Below, in pieces: positions 52,665-63,197 of a DNA stretch of 64,000 nt. How positions within the stretch are numbered: position 1 is the first letter of the stretch; every line of letters starts with the position of its first letter. Under the pieces are notes generated by a model, which did no database searches, had not been told where the DNA came from, and saw nothing but the letters and a program-made list of their open reading frames with translations. Source of the DNA: Macrocystis pyrifera (taxonomy: Eukaryota; Sar; Phaeophyceae; Laminariales; Laminariaceae); contig JASSKH010000021.1 in assembly GCA_031763025.1 (NCBI GenBank), positions 5,040,611-5,104,610 on the forward strand. Reading direction: 5' to 3'. A program made the translations under genes and the position numbers.

Positions 52665-54478
52665 ATGCCACGCTCAGGAGGTAGATCGAAGAAGCAGCGG
52701 ACGAAGACACGCCTGGCGGCTGAAGCGGCCTCCATCAGAGACACGGACGCCAATTTCTACGACGATCTGGCGTCCGCCGACGGGGACCTTGCCGCAACGG
52801 AGCCTGCAGCCGAGGAGCCTGCAGCCGAGGAGCCCAGCCCCAGCCCCGGCGACGAGGAGTCTAGCGACCCCGGCAGTAACCAAGAACGACCCATTGAGGA
52901 GACCGCCTCAGCCTCCGGACTGGCGGAGGACGTTCTGGCGGGACCGAATCCCTATCCCCCCGGTGATCCCGTTCGCCTGGAAACAGCAGCGTGCCTTCGA
53001 TGCTGCATGTTAAACGGCACCACTCCGCCAGCCTGGGTGCTGCAACTGGTCGTGCCGACGAACGCACGCTCCGTGGACGGACCTACAGCTGCCCAGATGG
53101 GAGAGGTGAGAGGAGTCTCGGTACACAGAATCTCGATGTAGCTTTCGCCGGGGCCGCAACCACACAAACTGAGGCGGCCACCCCGATTCAGCGGTCGAGC
53201 AGTTCTGACAGCAGCAGCCACTCCCCCCCCGACCCATCTAGCCAGCCCTTGCCCGCAGCACCTACACCCTCTGCTGTAACGCAAGCAGCACGTACATCCT
53301 CTGCTGTGTCCCCACCCACCAACGCTCCCTCGCAGCAACCAGTACGTACATCCTCTGCTGTAGCCCCACCTGCCACTTCCTTCGTGACGCAACCAGCACG
53401 TACACCCTCTGCTGTAAGTGAAGAGACTAGTAATAGCCAGTCAACTAGAATCTCGACTCAGCCGATTGATCACGGAAAGTTTTCCATCAAAAAGACAGAC
53501 CTTCCGCCTTCACTGAAACTGGTCGGATCACCCTCGGAAGACGTGCCCGAAATCATGGCACTCTTCCGCTCTCGCATCCGCTTACACTCACCTGACAATA
53601 CACCGGACGCAACTATAGACCACCACGCAGTCAAGTACCTCCCCCTCCTAGTCAGCGGTGAAGCAGCCACCACCATGAAGCAGCTGCAATGCGAGACCTT
53701 AGAGTGGCGAACCGACAAAGAACTGGTCGAACTAACCAATGATGAGGACGCTCTCGAACTCCGAGCCCCCCGCTCTTACCGTGACTGGACCAACGCCTTC
53801 ACAAATTTGTTCAGCCCAGTCAACCGCATCGTCTTGCTCGCTCGCACCATCGCTAACCTCAAGCAAGGGAGTAATGAGTCTGTCGACTCTTACGGACTGA
53901 GAGTAACTCAAGCTTATGCACGACTCTTGGCTGAAGCCAAACGCACCGCTCCCCCTAACGTCTCGCCGTACAAGCACGCGTGGCAAACCTCACTGATGGC
54001 TACCTTCGAAAACGGCTTGATTCCCCCGATACGAGTTGAACTCATCCGTGAAGACCCCTCCCTCACATACCAAGCATCTCGTACTCGGGCTAAAAAACAC
54101 GAGACGAACGCCTTATGCGGAACCCCCACCCCACCTCCGACTACGTACGCATCCGCTGTCACCGGTGCCTCCCCTGGACCTGCTCGACAGTTGATTCCCT
54201 CGATGGCAAACATCGAGAAAGCAATCGTGTCCAACTTGACAGCAGGGCGAGGGCGAGCCCAACGGGTCACCTTTGCAAAGGACACCCGCGGCTCGGCCGA
54301 GAAGCGCGGCAGGTCGGTGAGCGTAGACCGCTCTAAGTCCCGTCACGCCACGGTAGCGGCGGGGGCCGAATACGACTACCCTATGTGCCGGCATCGAACC
54401 TCCCACTCGCGCCCCGAGTGCCGTTTGGCTAAGGCGCATGAGGAGAAGGGGTGGGTAGTCAGTAAGAAAGATAAATGA
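52665..54478 (+). pseudogene. gag (plus-strand copy), one frameshift
   Basis: Starts ATG at 52665 (MPRSGGRSKK..), with basic N-terminus, acidic region, Ser/Thr/Pro-rich linker with AVTQAARTSSAVSP-like repeats, then a capsid-like helical domain (YRDWTNAFTNLFSPVNRIVL; LKQGSNESVDSYGLRVTQAY) and a basic tail with a Cys/His cluster (MCRHRTSHSRPEC), a possible degenerate zinc knuckle. Compared with the inverted copy, 7 bases are missing near 53123, which moves the frame; it continues as 52991-54478. Stop TGA at 54476 separates it from the protease region, which lies in the same frame, so readthrough could have joined gag to pol in the original. Confidence 0.88.
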
Positions 54479-55987
54479 GGAGGCCCGCGCCGGTTTCCTC
54501 AAACCGGTTCGGGGAGTAGGTTAGCTAGGACCACCGAGCTCGCGGTGCAAACGATAGCGCAAGCAGCTAGCGTAACCGTAGCCAGCGTCGGTAGACCTAG
54601 TGATAAGAGGAGGGATAAAAGTGGCCGCAAAACGATAGCCACCCCTCTGGCGAACACCTGTGCACAACACGTACATGCAGGCAACCAGTCGAATACTGTA
54701 ACAGACTTATTGAATAAGCAGCAGATTCCGAGTGTCTCAGCAGTACAGCATGGAGTGGGACACACCGTAGAAATAACAAGCAGAGTCGAGAAGAGTAGTC
54801 AGCGTCAAAGTGTTACGTTTTCACCTTCCATGGTACCGCAAGCCTTGTATGTTTCTGCTGTGAACCGCAATAATGAGAAAAAAAATCATCATCAGGGTTT
54901 TTTATCATGCGACGCTAACCGGGAAAAGCACTTTGATGCTTTCCATGCGTCGGCTATGAGTGGGTATCCAAAATATCCCACCGCTTTAAGCTCGTCGTCG
55001 AAACGCGTACGAGTAAACGCCAGAGTCAATAATCATCCTGCGCACAATGTCACAATTGACACAGCAACCGATGTACCGTGCATTTCTGTTAACTTCGTCT
55101 AGACACATCCCACAATGAAAGACACTGAAATTTTTTTTGCAGTGCCAACCGGAGCGATCAACCTCAGCAGTGCTGATGGTTCACCTCTCAAAATTTTAGG
55201 ATACGTTCGCTTTGAACTGATGCTAGGAGATATTACCCTACCAGTCGAGGCGTTTGTATTGCCCTCTCTAGGGCCAGACATTATGCTACTGGATAATTCT
55301 ATCATGAACGCCTTCGGCGGCGTGCTCGATTGGAGTACAGAACAATTGTCATTCAAAACATCTCAAGTCAAAATAAAAGCATCTCACCGTAGAGTGAATG
55401 CTACGACATACCCCGAGAACACTGCGACAGCTCAGTGCTCCGTGGTCTCAATTAATAATAATGTCGAACCCGTACCGGTGTTTTTGAAAAACAAATGCTG
55501 CATCCCCCCTCAGAGTGAGATGACAGTACAAGTAGAATCGGTGACAGCACCGACCAAAACCACTGCTGCACTAATTGAACCACTGATCGTCACGGTCGAG
55601 GACATCGAATCTTCTGCTGTACCCGAAGCCTTTCAATTTATGATAGTTGCTCGTACAGTGTGCCACTGGTCGACCACTGATAGAACAGCAGTCGTCCAAA
55701 TCGCGAACCCGTCCCACCAATACGTATACGTGAAACGGAAGACATTGCTCGGACATATTACACCCGTATCAGTAGCCTTGAACAACACAACCAGTGCAAT
55801 TCAGACCAACAGCAGGACAGTAGAATCTTCACGCAACGAACTCCGTGCAGCACTTACTACAGCGTTTGATAAGACCACGTTCACACCTGGCGAATGCGAA
55901 CAAGTACTGGAGCTATGCACCAAATATCGAAGCGTTTTTTCTCTGTCACCACAAGAGCTAGGTAAATGCACCAACGTTTCCCCTTGA
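54479..55987 (+). pseudogene. Protease region of pol
   Basis: In the same frame as the end of gag. The first part (54545-55102) has no known domain until NVTIDTATDVPCIS, the retropepsin active site with Asp-Thr-Ala in place of the usual Asp-Thr-Gly. A TAG at 55100-55102 interrupts it; the frame resumes in phase (THPTMKDTEIFFAVP), with SADGSPLKILGYV and LGPDIMLLDNSIMNAFGGVL, typical of the second half of a gypsy protease. The frame is lost at about 55970, just before the reverse transcriptase. Confidence 0.8.
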
Positions 55988-56530
55988 ACCTGGAACACGT
56001 CCTGTAGATAGAACTCCGTACCGGGCAAACCCACGCCTACAGGAGACTATCGACAAGTGCGTGAACCAAATGGAAAAAGATGGAATCATTGAACAGCGCC
56101 CTAGTCCCTGGGGTTCCGCAGTAACTATTGTCGCAAAATCAGACGGCACCCCTCGGTTCTGCGTAGATTACAGGTCGACCATAAATAAAAATCTGATCAA
56201 AAAGTCATGGCCTATGCCCAACTTAGAAAGCCATCTTGACACGGTCGGAGGAGCACGCTATATAACTGTATGCGACGTACAAAATGCGTATCATCAAATA
56301 CCAGTAGCAGCTAGCGAACAAGATAAAACTGTCACGCAGAATGGAAAGTGGGTCTTCAAACGCCTACCCTTTGGTATAGCTAACGCGCCGTTTCTGTTCT
56401 CGCGAGTAATGTCATTGCTTTTGCACACTTTGGTCCGAAAAGTGGTCTCTTGGTATATATGGATGACTGTATATGTTGTTCATCAACCTGGGAGGGCCAC
56501 CTACAACTGCTAGAAAACATGTTCAAAGCA
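55960..56530 (+). pseudogene. Reverse transcriptase, first part of palm
   Basis: In a different frame from the protease: RTPYRANPRLQETIDKCV, GIIEQRPSPWGSAVTIVAK, DGTPRFCVDYRSTINKN, ITVCDVQNAYHQIPVA (first catalytic Asp) and LPFGIANAPFLFSRVM. The frame then slips by one base near 56412, and YMDD appears in the next frame (56456 on), which is the same frame as gag and protease. So two small indels (near 55970 and 56412) shift this section out and back again. Confidence 0.9.
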
Positions 56531-59128
56531 TTGCAAGCAGCCGGCCTCACCCTGAAACCATCGAAAGTACAGTTTGGACCCCGAGAGGTTAAATACTTGG
56601 GACACATACTAACCGCTGACGGGATTCGGATTGGTGAGGATCGCGTTAAAGCTATAGTTGACCTACCGACACCTAAAACCATTAAAGAGTTGCGGTCAGT
56701 ACTTGGAATGGTCAACTTTGTCCGCAAGTTCACACCTAACTTGGCTAGTGTCATCACACCCCTGGTAGCCCTCACAAAGAAAGAGGCCGTCAAGGAGGTA
56801 GCTAAACGTTGGAACCCAGAACACGACCAGGCGTACGCAACAGTGAAACAATTACTCACCCAGGCGCCCGTGCTGCAGTTCCCCGATTTTTCTAAAGACT
56901 TTGTGATACACGTTGACGCTTCAGAGGCAGGCGCGGGAGCATTCCTCGCCCAGCAGAAAGGCGATGACCTCGTAATAATCGCATACCTTAGTCAACGCTT
57001 CATTGACAGCCAACGCCACTACTCCGCTACACTCAAAGGATGTTACGCTGTTGTGTTGGCAATAGAGCACTGGCGGCCCTATTTATGGGGACGACACTTT
57101 GTATGTGTGACGGATCACGCGGCACTGCGGTACCTGTACTCAATGCAAGACACATCGAACATGTTAACACGCTGGGCGATCGCATTACAATCGTATGATT
57201 TCACCGTCCAGCACAAACCCGGTAAGCTACATGTCGTGCCGGACACGCTTTCACGAATGTTTGCGTTTGAGCATCAGCAAGAAATCGCTGAGCCGTCCCT
57301 TGCACCCATTTGCCGGAATGTACCAGATGACCCTGAACTACAAACAGCGCGAACTCCCCGCCCTTATCAGGTTTCCGCCGACAAACTGGCTAGCCTAGAA
57401 CCAGTACACAGCGATAGAGAGCTTTTTAGTGTGAAGTCAGTATTCGCGAGCGCAACCAATGTTTTCATGTCCGTCGATCAAGAAAAACTCCGCTCGGCTC
57501 AAGCAGCAGAGTACGGTCCGTACATTCACTACATTCAGCACGCAGACGCGCCCTTACCCGAGAAAGAAACGAAAGCAACCATGTCATACTATTTAGTACA
57601 AGACGGAATGTTATTCAAATCGTATCTTCCGGGACACCTTCGAAAAAGAAGCACATTCCGCGATCAGTTGGTAGTACCAGAAGCCCTTGTCGGTCTAATT
57701 CTGCACGCTTACCACGACCACGTCATGTCAGGAGGACACCTCGCATCCAGACCGACTTACGATAAAATCCGCCAGAAATATTGGTGGCCTACTATAAGCC
57801 GCGACGTGCGAGAGTGGTGCGAAAAATGCCAAGCTTGCCAACGACGAAAAACAGCACACGTCAGACCCAAACTCCCAACAGGCCATTTGCCTGTCGAACG
57901 ACCGTTCCAAAGAATATCGGTTGACTTGGTAGAGTACAAATCGGTATCAACTTCAGCCGCAGGGATCGAATGTAAATATGTTCTCTCGATGATGGACCAT
58001 CTGACACGTTTTGCAGTGCTGTTGCCGGTACGTGATAAGGCGGCCGACACAGTAGCCCGGGCTATCATCGAACGAATAATTAGCATCTTCGGCCCACCAG
58101 AGACCTTGCACTCAGATCAAGGCCCCGAATTTGAAAACAAGGTAATATACCAGCTGCAACAGATTCTCGGATACAAAAAGACCCGAACGACTCCGTATCG
58201 ACCTCAGGGCAATTCAGTATCAGAACGCGTACACTCCACCATGCACAACATGCTGGCCATGCATAGCACGATAGATCAAAGCAACTGGGCATCACTATTA
58301 CCGTTGGTCCAATTAGCTCACAGCACTAGTTTTAGTGCTACGATGCATGAGACACCATTTTTCTTGATCTTCGGGCGACAACCTCGACTTCCAGTCGATA
58401 TAATTCTCGGAATTCCTCATGTAGGAAGAACAGCAGATACCGAAGAATTTGCACAAAACACGCGGGACAATTTGCAGATTGCTTTCGAACTCGCACGCCG
58501 AAATCTTACCGAGCGTGCAGACAAACAAGCAGAAAATAACAGCAAACTCAAACCGTACCCCGTGTTCAAACCTGGACAAGAAGTACTCGTGTACAAACCA
58601 TACCAGGACGCGGATGGTCCCAACCCAAAACTGCTGCTACCATGGCGAGGACCGTATGTCGTCTGCTCACTACTATCACCAGTGGTATATAGAGTACGAC
58701 TTACGAACGACACACGAGAAGTGTCAGTCCATCTTGCTCACATAAAGCCCTACCATAGACGGGAAACACCGCCGGCACCTCAATTCGAGAAACTTGGGGA
58801 ATTGTTTTTGGGGAAACCAATACCCCTACCCGCATTGGACCATCCCGATGAGGCTCAACCTAAAATTGAGTCCTATTTCGTAGACAGGGTAGTAGACCAT
58901 AGACGTGGGCCTGGCAGAAAAAGCCCCCACAACTACAAATACCGTCTGAGGCTTCGAGGATACGGCCCGGAGTCGGACCTCGAGTATCGCGCAGACGAAA
59001 TACCCCAATGTCACGAATTAATCGCCGCGTACCGAACCCAGAAGGGTTTGCAACTCGCGATAACCCCGCCCCCTTCGCCCCTCCTCCCCTCTCTCGGGAA
59101 ACGGAAGCGTAAAGTAGGCGAGGAATGA
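56450..59128 (+). CDS. Pol: end of reverse transcriptase, RNase H, integrase, chromodomain
   Basis: An 892-codon open frame. Residues 2-6 VYMDD (catalytic Asp pair), thumb to ~120. RNase H ~150-270: Asp 156 (VIHVDAS) and TDHAALRYL are present, but LKGCYAVV has Gly 197 where relatives have a catalytic Glu. Integrase: His 424/430 with Cys 457, 460 and 463 (zinc region), then Asp 492, Asp 556, Glu 592 (D,D-35-E). GPY/F-like module LPWRGPYVVCSLLSPVVYRV (730-749). Chromodomain-like 808-863 (YFVDRVVDHRR..RLRLRGYGPESDLEY..IPQCHELIAAY), which in related elements directs integration to marked chromatin. C-terminal KRKRK may be a nuclear signal. It is open throughout but lacks its own start and the front of the reverse transcriptase. 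Confidence 0.93.
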   Translation: MVYMDDCICCSSTWEGHLQLLENMFKALQAAGLTLKPSKVQFGPREVKYLGHILTADGIRIGEDRVKAIVDLPTPKTIKELRSVLGMVNFVRKFTPNLASVITPLVALTKKEAVKEVAKRWNPEHDQAYATVKQLLTQAPVLQFPDFSKDFVIHVDASEAGAGAFLAQQKGDDLVIIAYLSQRFIDSQRHYSATLKGCYAVVLAIEHWRPYLWGRHFVCVTDHAALRYLYSMQDTSNMLTRWAIALQSYDFTVQHKPGKLHVVPDTLSRMFAFEHQQEIAEPSLAPICRNVPDDPELQTARTPRPYQVSADKLASLEPVHSDRELFSVKSVFASATNVFMSVDQEKLRSAQAAEYGPYIHYIQHADAPLPEKETKATMSYYLVQDGMLFKSYLPGHLRKRSTFRDQLVVPEALVGLILHAYHDHVMSGGHLASRPTYDKIRQKYWWPTISRDVREWCEKCQACQRRKTAHVRPKLPTGHLPVERPFQRISVDLVEYKSVSTSAAGIECKYVLSMMDHLTRFAVLLPVRDKAADTVARAIIERIISIFGPPETLHSDQGPEFENKVIYQLQQILGYKKTRTTPYRPQGNSVSERVHSTMHNMLAMHSTIDQSNWASLLPLVQLAHSTSFSATMHETPFFLIFGRQPRLPVDIILGIPHVGRTADTEEFAQNTRDNLQIAFELARRNLTERADKQAENNSKLKPYPVFKPGQEVLVYKPYQDADGPNPKLLLPWRGPYVVCSLLSPVVYRVRLTNDTREVSVHLAHIKPYHRRETPPAPQFEKLGELFLGKPIPLPALDHPDEAQPKIESYFVDRVVDHRRGPGRKSPHNYKYRLRLRGYGPESDLEYRADEIPQCHELIAAYRTQKGLQLAITPPPSPLLPSLGKRKRKVGEE

Positions 59129-59925
59129 GCACAAGTTGAGACAGCGCCAAATAAGTACTCAATGCTCCGCGGCGTAAACAAAATCACGAACAAGTTGGCA
59201 AACACGGTTAACTCGGCTGTAGGCATATGAGTTAACAACGGTGATGAGAGTAGCACCGTCAGACATGGCAGACACACGTGTGTCTAATATGATCTGACGG
59301 GCACTCTAACCGGCATTCCGGTGGGAATGGCCGGGGCAAGGAGACGCAAAGAAAACTGTTGTACCCATCGGTAGAAAGCTGTAAGAGACATGACAATTCA
59401 TGCCCAAGCCCACACTGAGTTAGGGACAAAACAACAAACCCACCGTCTTGTCACACAAAATTGTTCGAACCCACACACACAGGGAATGGGAGCCACGCGA
59501 CTCCGCCCCGCTTAAAACGAGGTTACCAGTTGATACACTTGAATCAACCACGTCGACCTCGCGTGACCGCCCGACTAATCACGAAAATAATAATTAGGGT
59601 TCAGCTGCCCGTGGTTCTCAGAACAGCAACCACGGGAGCGCATCAATAGTACGTGTGGCCACACGGAATTAGTGCGTTGAGATAAAGTTTGGAATTACCA
59701 AACAACTTCAACATAAGCTGTCAGCGTGTAAGCTTGAAAATGTATGCATCTTCGCCGGACCGGTTTTTACCACCCGTGTTTACTCAATACGTCGGGTATA
59801 AGGAGTGGATGAACGCATGTGAAGGCTGCTGTGTTTCGATCAGATAAATCAGCACCCTGCTTCCTAACTAGTCATCCTCCCGATGACCGCCACAAGCCCA
59901 TCCCTAGCTAAGATGGGCTTGCGGC
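59129..59925 (+). other. 3' internal non-coding part of the LTR element
   Basis: No coding domain follows the chromodomain. It includes short repeated CACACACAGG/CACGTGTGTC words and a foldback around AAGCCCATCC..AGATGGGCTT (59892-59921), just upstream of the polypurine tract. Confidence 0.6.
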
Positions 59926-59943
59926 GAATAAAGGGGGGGGCGA
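59926..59943 (+). promoter_or_regulatory. Polypurine tract
   Basis: GAATAAAGGGGGGGGCGA lies directly before the 3' LTR, where plus-strand DNA synthesis would be primed. Confidence 0.8.
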
Positions 59944-60333
59944 TGTGGAAGCCAGGGTCGGAGATAGCGTAGATCTCGTAATACGCACGCACGAAGGACA
60001 CGTCACCGGTCAAGCAATATCAAATCTCGGGTCACGAGCGGTCTCACGTCATTGACGGTGTAGACCCGTCCTCGGGAGATAAGCTATCGGGAGATACGTA
60101 ATCCGCCGCAGACTCTGGGGTAGCCAAAAAGGTCCCCCACCGAGTCAGACTAGCTCTAGCGTCTCCTTGCTAAATATCAACGAAGAACTTTGCTCGGCTT
60201 ACGTCGGCCGTAACGACGGCTACAAGGGACCCTCGCTCCGCGACCTCATCACGGCGACTTCTCCGCGACTTCTACGCTACGACATCTCCGCGACGACCTC
60301 GGTACGAACGACTAGCGAAGGTACTACATTACA
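59944..60333 (+). repeat. 3' LTR
   Basis: 390 bp, TG...CA, five substitutions from the 5' LTR. Followed by CTCA, the right copy of the 4-bp target duplication. Confidence 0.95.
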
Positions 60334-60337
60334 CTCA

Positions 60338-60760
60338 GGCGGATTGCATTCGTAGCAATGTAAAAATAAAGCAGGCGCATGAAAATCGACGAGCAGTGGG
60401 AATGCTGAACCCTATGCGCGACAAAAAATAAAGGCACGTACCGGGGGGAGAAGGGACGACACCTGTGACCATGGCTTGTCCAGAAGATCGCTGAGGGTAA
60501 AACCTCCTACCAGCTACGAGTTGTTAGGCTGGAAAAGTACAAGTTTTTTTTTTAATCCTCCGGCGGATTGGTAAAAATGTAAAAATAAAGCAGGCACATG
60601 AAAACCGACGAGCAGTGGGAATGCTGAACCATATGCGCGACAAAAAATAAAGGCACGTGCCGGGGGGGAGAAGGGACGACACCTGGGATCACGGCTTGTC
60701 CAGAAGATCGCTGAGGGTAAAACCTCCTACGAGTTATTAGGCTGGACAGTAAAAGTGATG
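60338..60760 (-). repeat. Tandem pair of ~217-bp units (3' end of a minus-strand retro-sequence)
   Basis: Units share TGTAAAAATAAAGCAGGC, GAGCAGTGGGAATGCTGAAC, GACAAAAAATAAAGGCACGT and GGGTAAAACCTCCTAC (60357 and 60577 on). Between them is poly(T)-AATCCTCCGGCGGATTG, the same poly(A) junction (minus strand) as left of the 5' LTR. So two minus-strand copies, each with its own poly(A), sit in tandem, and the LTR element is inserted at the end of one. Confidence 0.75.
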
Positions 60761-60954
60761 ATTAAAATAAAAATAAAAATAGGGGCTACGCCGGCGGCCT
60801 GGACACAGGCTGCCGGTCGCAGACCCGCATGATGAGCGTATAGTGTAGAGGAGGAGGAGAGGCTGAATGCCAAGAGGTTGAGAGCTTGCGCTCCGCACTC
60901 CACTCTGAGAAAGTCCTAGATTAAGTTATTGTACGTATGTCTTCCGAACAACGG
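60761..60954. other. Continuation of the minus-strand retro-sequence, nothing coding
   Basis: AAAATAAAAATAAAAATAGGGG at 60762 is followed by ordinary sequence without recognisable coding content. Confidence 0.3.
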
Positions 60955-61235
60955 TAAGTTGATAAATGGATAGGGAAGCGTGCGTGGTACGCGTACCTGG
61001 GAATGATATGCGAACGGGGAAGGGGAGCCCTTGCGATGCCTTCCCCTTCCCGGGGAAGGCATCGCTAGGGCTGGCTGAAGTTGCAGGTTGCATCGTGGTC
61101 GAAAGTTGATAAATGAATATGGAAGGGACCATAGCTGAGAAGCGTGCGTAGTACCCGTACCTGGAAATGATATGCGAACGGGGAAGGCATCGCTAGGGCT
61201 GCCTGAAGTTGCAGGTTGCATCATGGTCGAGAAAT
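60955..61235 (+). repeat. Tandem duplication of ~130-180 bp
   Basis: GTTGATAAATGGATAGGGAA.. at 60957 and GTTGATAAATGAATATGGAA.. at 61087, each followed by AAGCGTGCGT, TACCTGG, AATGATATGCGAACGGGGAA, GGCATCGCTAGGGCTG and TTGCAGGTTGCATC. The first unit also contains a foldback, GCGATGCCTTCCCCTTCCCG / GGGGAAGGCATCGC (61034-61067). Confidence 0.8.
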
Positions 61236-62150
61236 GGCAACATACTGAGGACGTGGGTAGTTTCGGGTTGCAGCAAGGTGGAGAAAAAAGGTAACGTACG
61301 GAGAATATGGGAAAGAGAGTTGAACGCGGCGGGCAACTCTCAGAAATGAAGAGGGCGAACGTTGGAAAGGGCGGCAGGATGCTGACGATTAGTTGCCGAT
61401 TAACTGAAAAGCGGCGGGATGTTAGGAGGCGGTGTAACTAACTCATCACTCGGTGAACTCAGCTAGTAGGGAGTGCGCGATGCCGACAGCGCAGCTCCAT
61501 AGAAAAGTGTCGTCACAGCAGCTGCTGTAGTAGCAGTACTGCTGCAGCTGTATATTTATACAGTACATCTCCGCAGCCACGTAGTACAGCTCCACTGCAG
61601 CTGCCGCTGTACGATAGCGTACACACCACAAGTGCTGCTGGCCGTCACAAGCGCTGCTGGCTGTAGGTGACATGCGATATCTCTCTCATATATCCTAGCA
61701 TTGGTAGTCAAGCTCCAAACGGAGACCCTTTGGTAGTGTTGGTAGGCATGTTCCTAACGGGGATTATATTGCACATGTGCTGTACTAGTCATGTTCCAAA
61801 CGACGTTTAAAAATTCCGTTTGTCTACTATCGATAGTAGACGGATAGTAGCCCAGAGTAGTGCATCGCAAAAGCGGATGCGCGACACGCTTGCGGCATGG
61901 TACGACTTGTACTGCTTGCGCACTCATACTGCTGTTCCGTGTAGACCGTCTTGATAGGACCGCAGTTGTCACTTTTTTGTTGCCGTACCCGGGCCTCACA
62001 ACGGCCAGTGGTTAGTGATTGGGGGTTATTAACAGTAGTGCGGCGCAATTGCTTCAGCGAGCTCTCCGGTCGTTTTGAACTCGTGCGCGAAAAGTTGGTG
62101 TTATATCCGGCTGAGTGCATTGGTAAACTCGTCGTGGCTCTAGGGGGGGT
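61236..62150. other. Intergenic; CAGCTG-palindromic patch, no gene
   Basis: Bases 61500-61620 are rich in GCAGCTGC, AGTACTGC and TATATTTATACAG palindromic words. Two related segments (61700-61730, 61745-61775) repeat TGGTAG..CATGTTCC text. No protein family recognised. Confidence 0.35.
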
Positions 62151-62154
62151 GGGA

Positions 62155-62262
62155 GGGAGGGAGGAGAGAGAGAGAGAGAGGGAGAGCGAGAGCGAGATGG
62201 CAAGAGAGAGAGATAGAGAGAGTGAGATACCGAGAGAGAAGAGAGAGAGAGAGAGAGAGCCA
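62155..62262. repeat. (GA)n purine microsatellite
   Basis: A long imperfect GAGAGA tract interrupted by CGAGAGCGAGATGGCA and similar. Frames across it give Arg-Glu or Ser-Leu repeats only. Confidence 0.9.
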
Positions 62263-62559
62263 CAACGTGAACGCTTCCATAGTTTAGTTTCGTCGCAACC
62301 CACCCAAACAGAGCAGCTCCTTGTACAGCAGTACGGTACTTACACGTGGTCAGAGCCGCGCTCGGCCGCCTAGAAAATTAGTCGAGCAAATGCCGCGCCT
62401 TTCTCATGTATTTCTTCGGAAATTACCGCGGGCGGAGCGGTTCGAACACGGTGTTTGCACCCCTCCTGCAATCGATCACCCACACAGTCCCTACAGTTTT
62501 TTCTCCTGTGTCATACCTCGCCTCACCTCCTCTCTCTTCCCCACCCCCCGAGCCTCACC

Positions 62560-62701
62560 CCCCCTCAATGATCAAATGACTAAGGCAAGCAACAACGCGT
62601 ACGCCCCCCCCCCCCCCCCCCCGACTCCTCTATGGTCACACGAAGACGGTCATACATGAGATCAAGTACCCCCCGTAGTACCCCCCCTCTCCCCCCCCCC
62701 C
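62560..62701 (+). repeat. LINE-type 3' terminus and a truncated poly(C)-repeat tail
   Basis: ATGATCAAATGACTAAGGCA..AACAACGCGTACG plus 19 C (62604-62622) matches the last ~45 bases of the LINE copies at 12035-12075 and 12600-12640. After it, TATGGTCACACGAAGACGGT..GAGATCAAGTACCCCCC (62630-62680) matches the last ~55 bases of the dispersed repeat. So two severely truncated 3' ends, each with a C tail, are stacked before a full copy. Confidence 0.75.
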
Positions 62702-63197
62702 GGGGCTTTGGCTGGCGACGATGCCGTAAAACACGCCTCTCACTGCGTGAGCTTGACAACCAGGGTGCCAGTTTTTTTTTTTCTTTTTTTTTTTCTGCGG
62801 TCACCACGGCTGGCGGTCGAGTTAGATTATTTTCGTGCTGGGAGGACCTTGACTCCGCGCAAGGGGGATCATCGTGTCGCGCAGTGTGTATGTACGTGGT
62901 AAGGCACCCACGAGGCAGTTACATATTGAACCCATTGCTGTCTGGAAGTGGTCACGCCAGAAAATATGTCAGTTCATTGACGCTGCCATCCATATGCAAG
63001 AAAATCCGCCTGAAGGGCGGTTCTTAGTAGGATGCAGCTCACCCTTCATGCGACTCGCCCGACACCTCACGGCGCTTCGCGCTTAGTGCAAGCAATGTCT
63101 GCCTGGTCGGTGAAAACCCGACGAGCTCCGTCCCGGCATTGTAGGGATGCAAGGATCTATGGTCATACGACTACGGCCATGAACAATAGTAAGTACA
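62702..63197 (+). repeat. Poly(C)-tailed dispersed repeat, copy 7 (full)
   Basis: Starts GGGGCTTTGGCTGGCGACG, has an internal T-rich tract (62771-62795), the conserved core, and ends in AATAGTAAGTACACC plus poly(C), which leads into a C-rich stretch to ~63290. Confidence 0.85.

Larger units (their letters stand above)
50143..60333 (+). mobile_element. Ty3/gypsy chromodomain LTR retrotransposon with inverted gag
   Basis: Two 390-bp LTRs (50143-50532, 59944-60333) differ at only 5 positions (98.7 percent), and CTCA flanks both sides as a 4-bp target duplication (50139-50142, 60334-60337), so the insertion is recent. Between them, in order: primer-binding site, a minus-strand copy of gag, a pair of ~75-bp LTR-like repeats, then plus-strand gag, protease, reverse transcriptase, RNase H, integrase and chromodomain, and a polypurine tract. 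The body is 10.2 kb. Confidence 0.92.
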
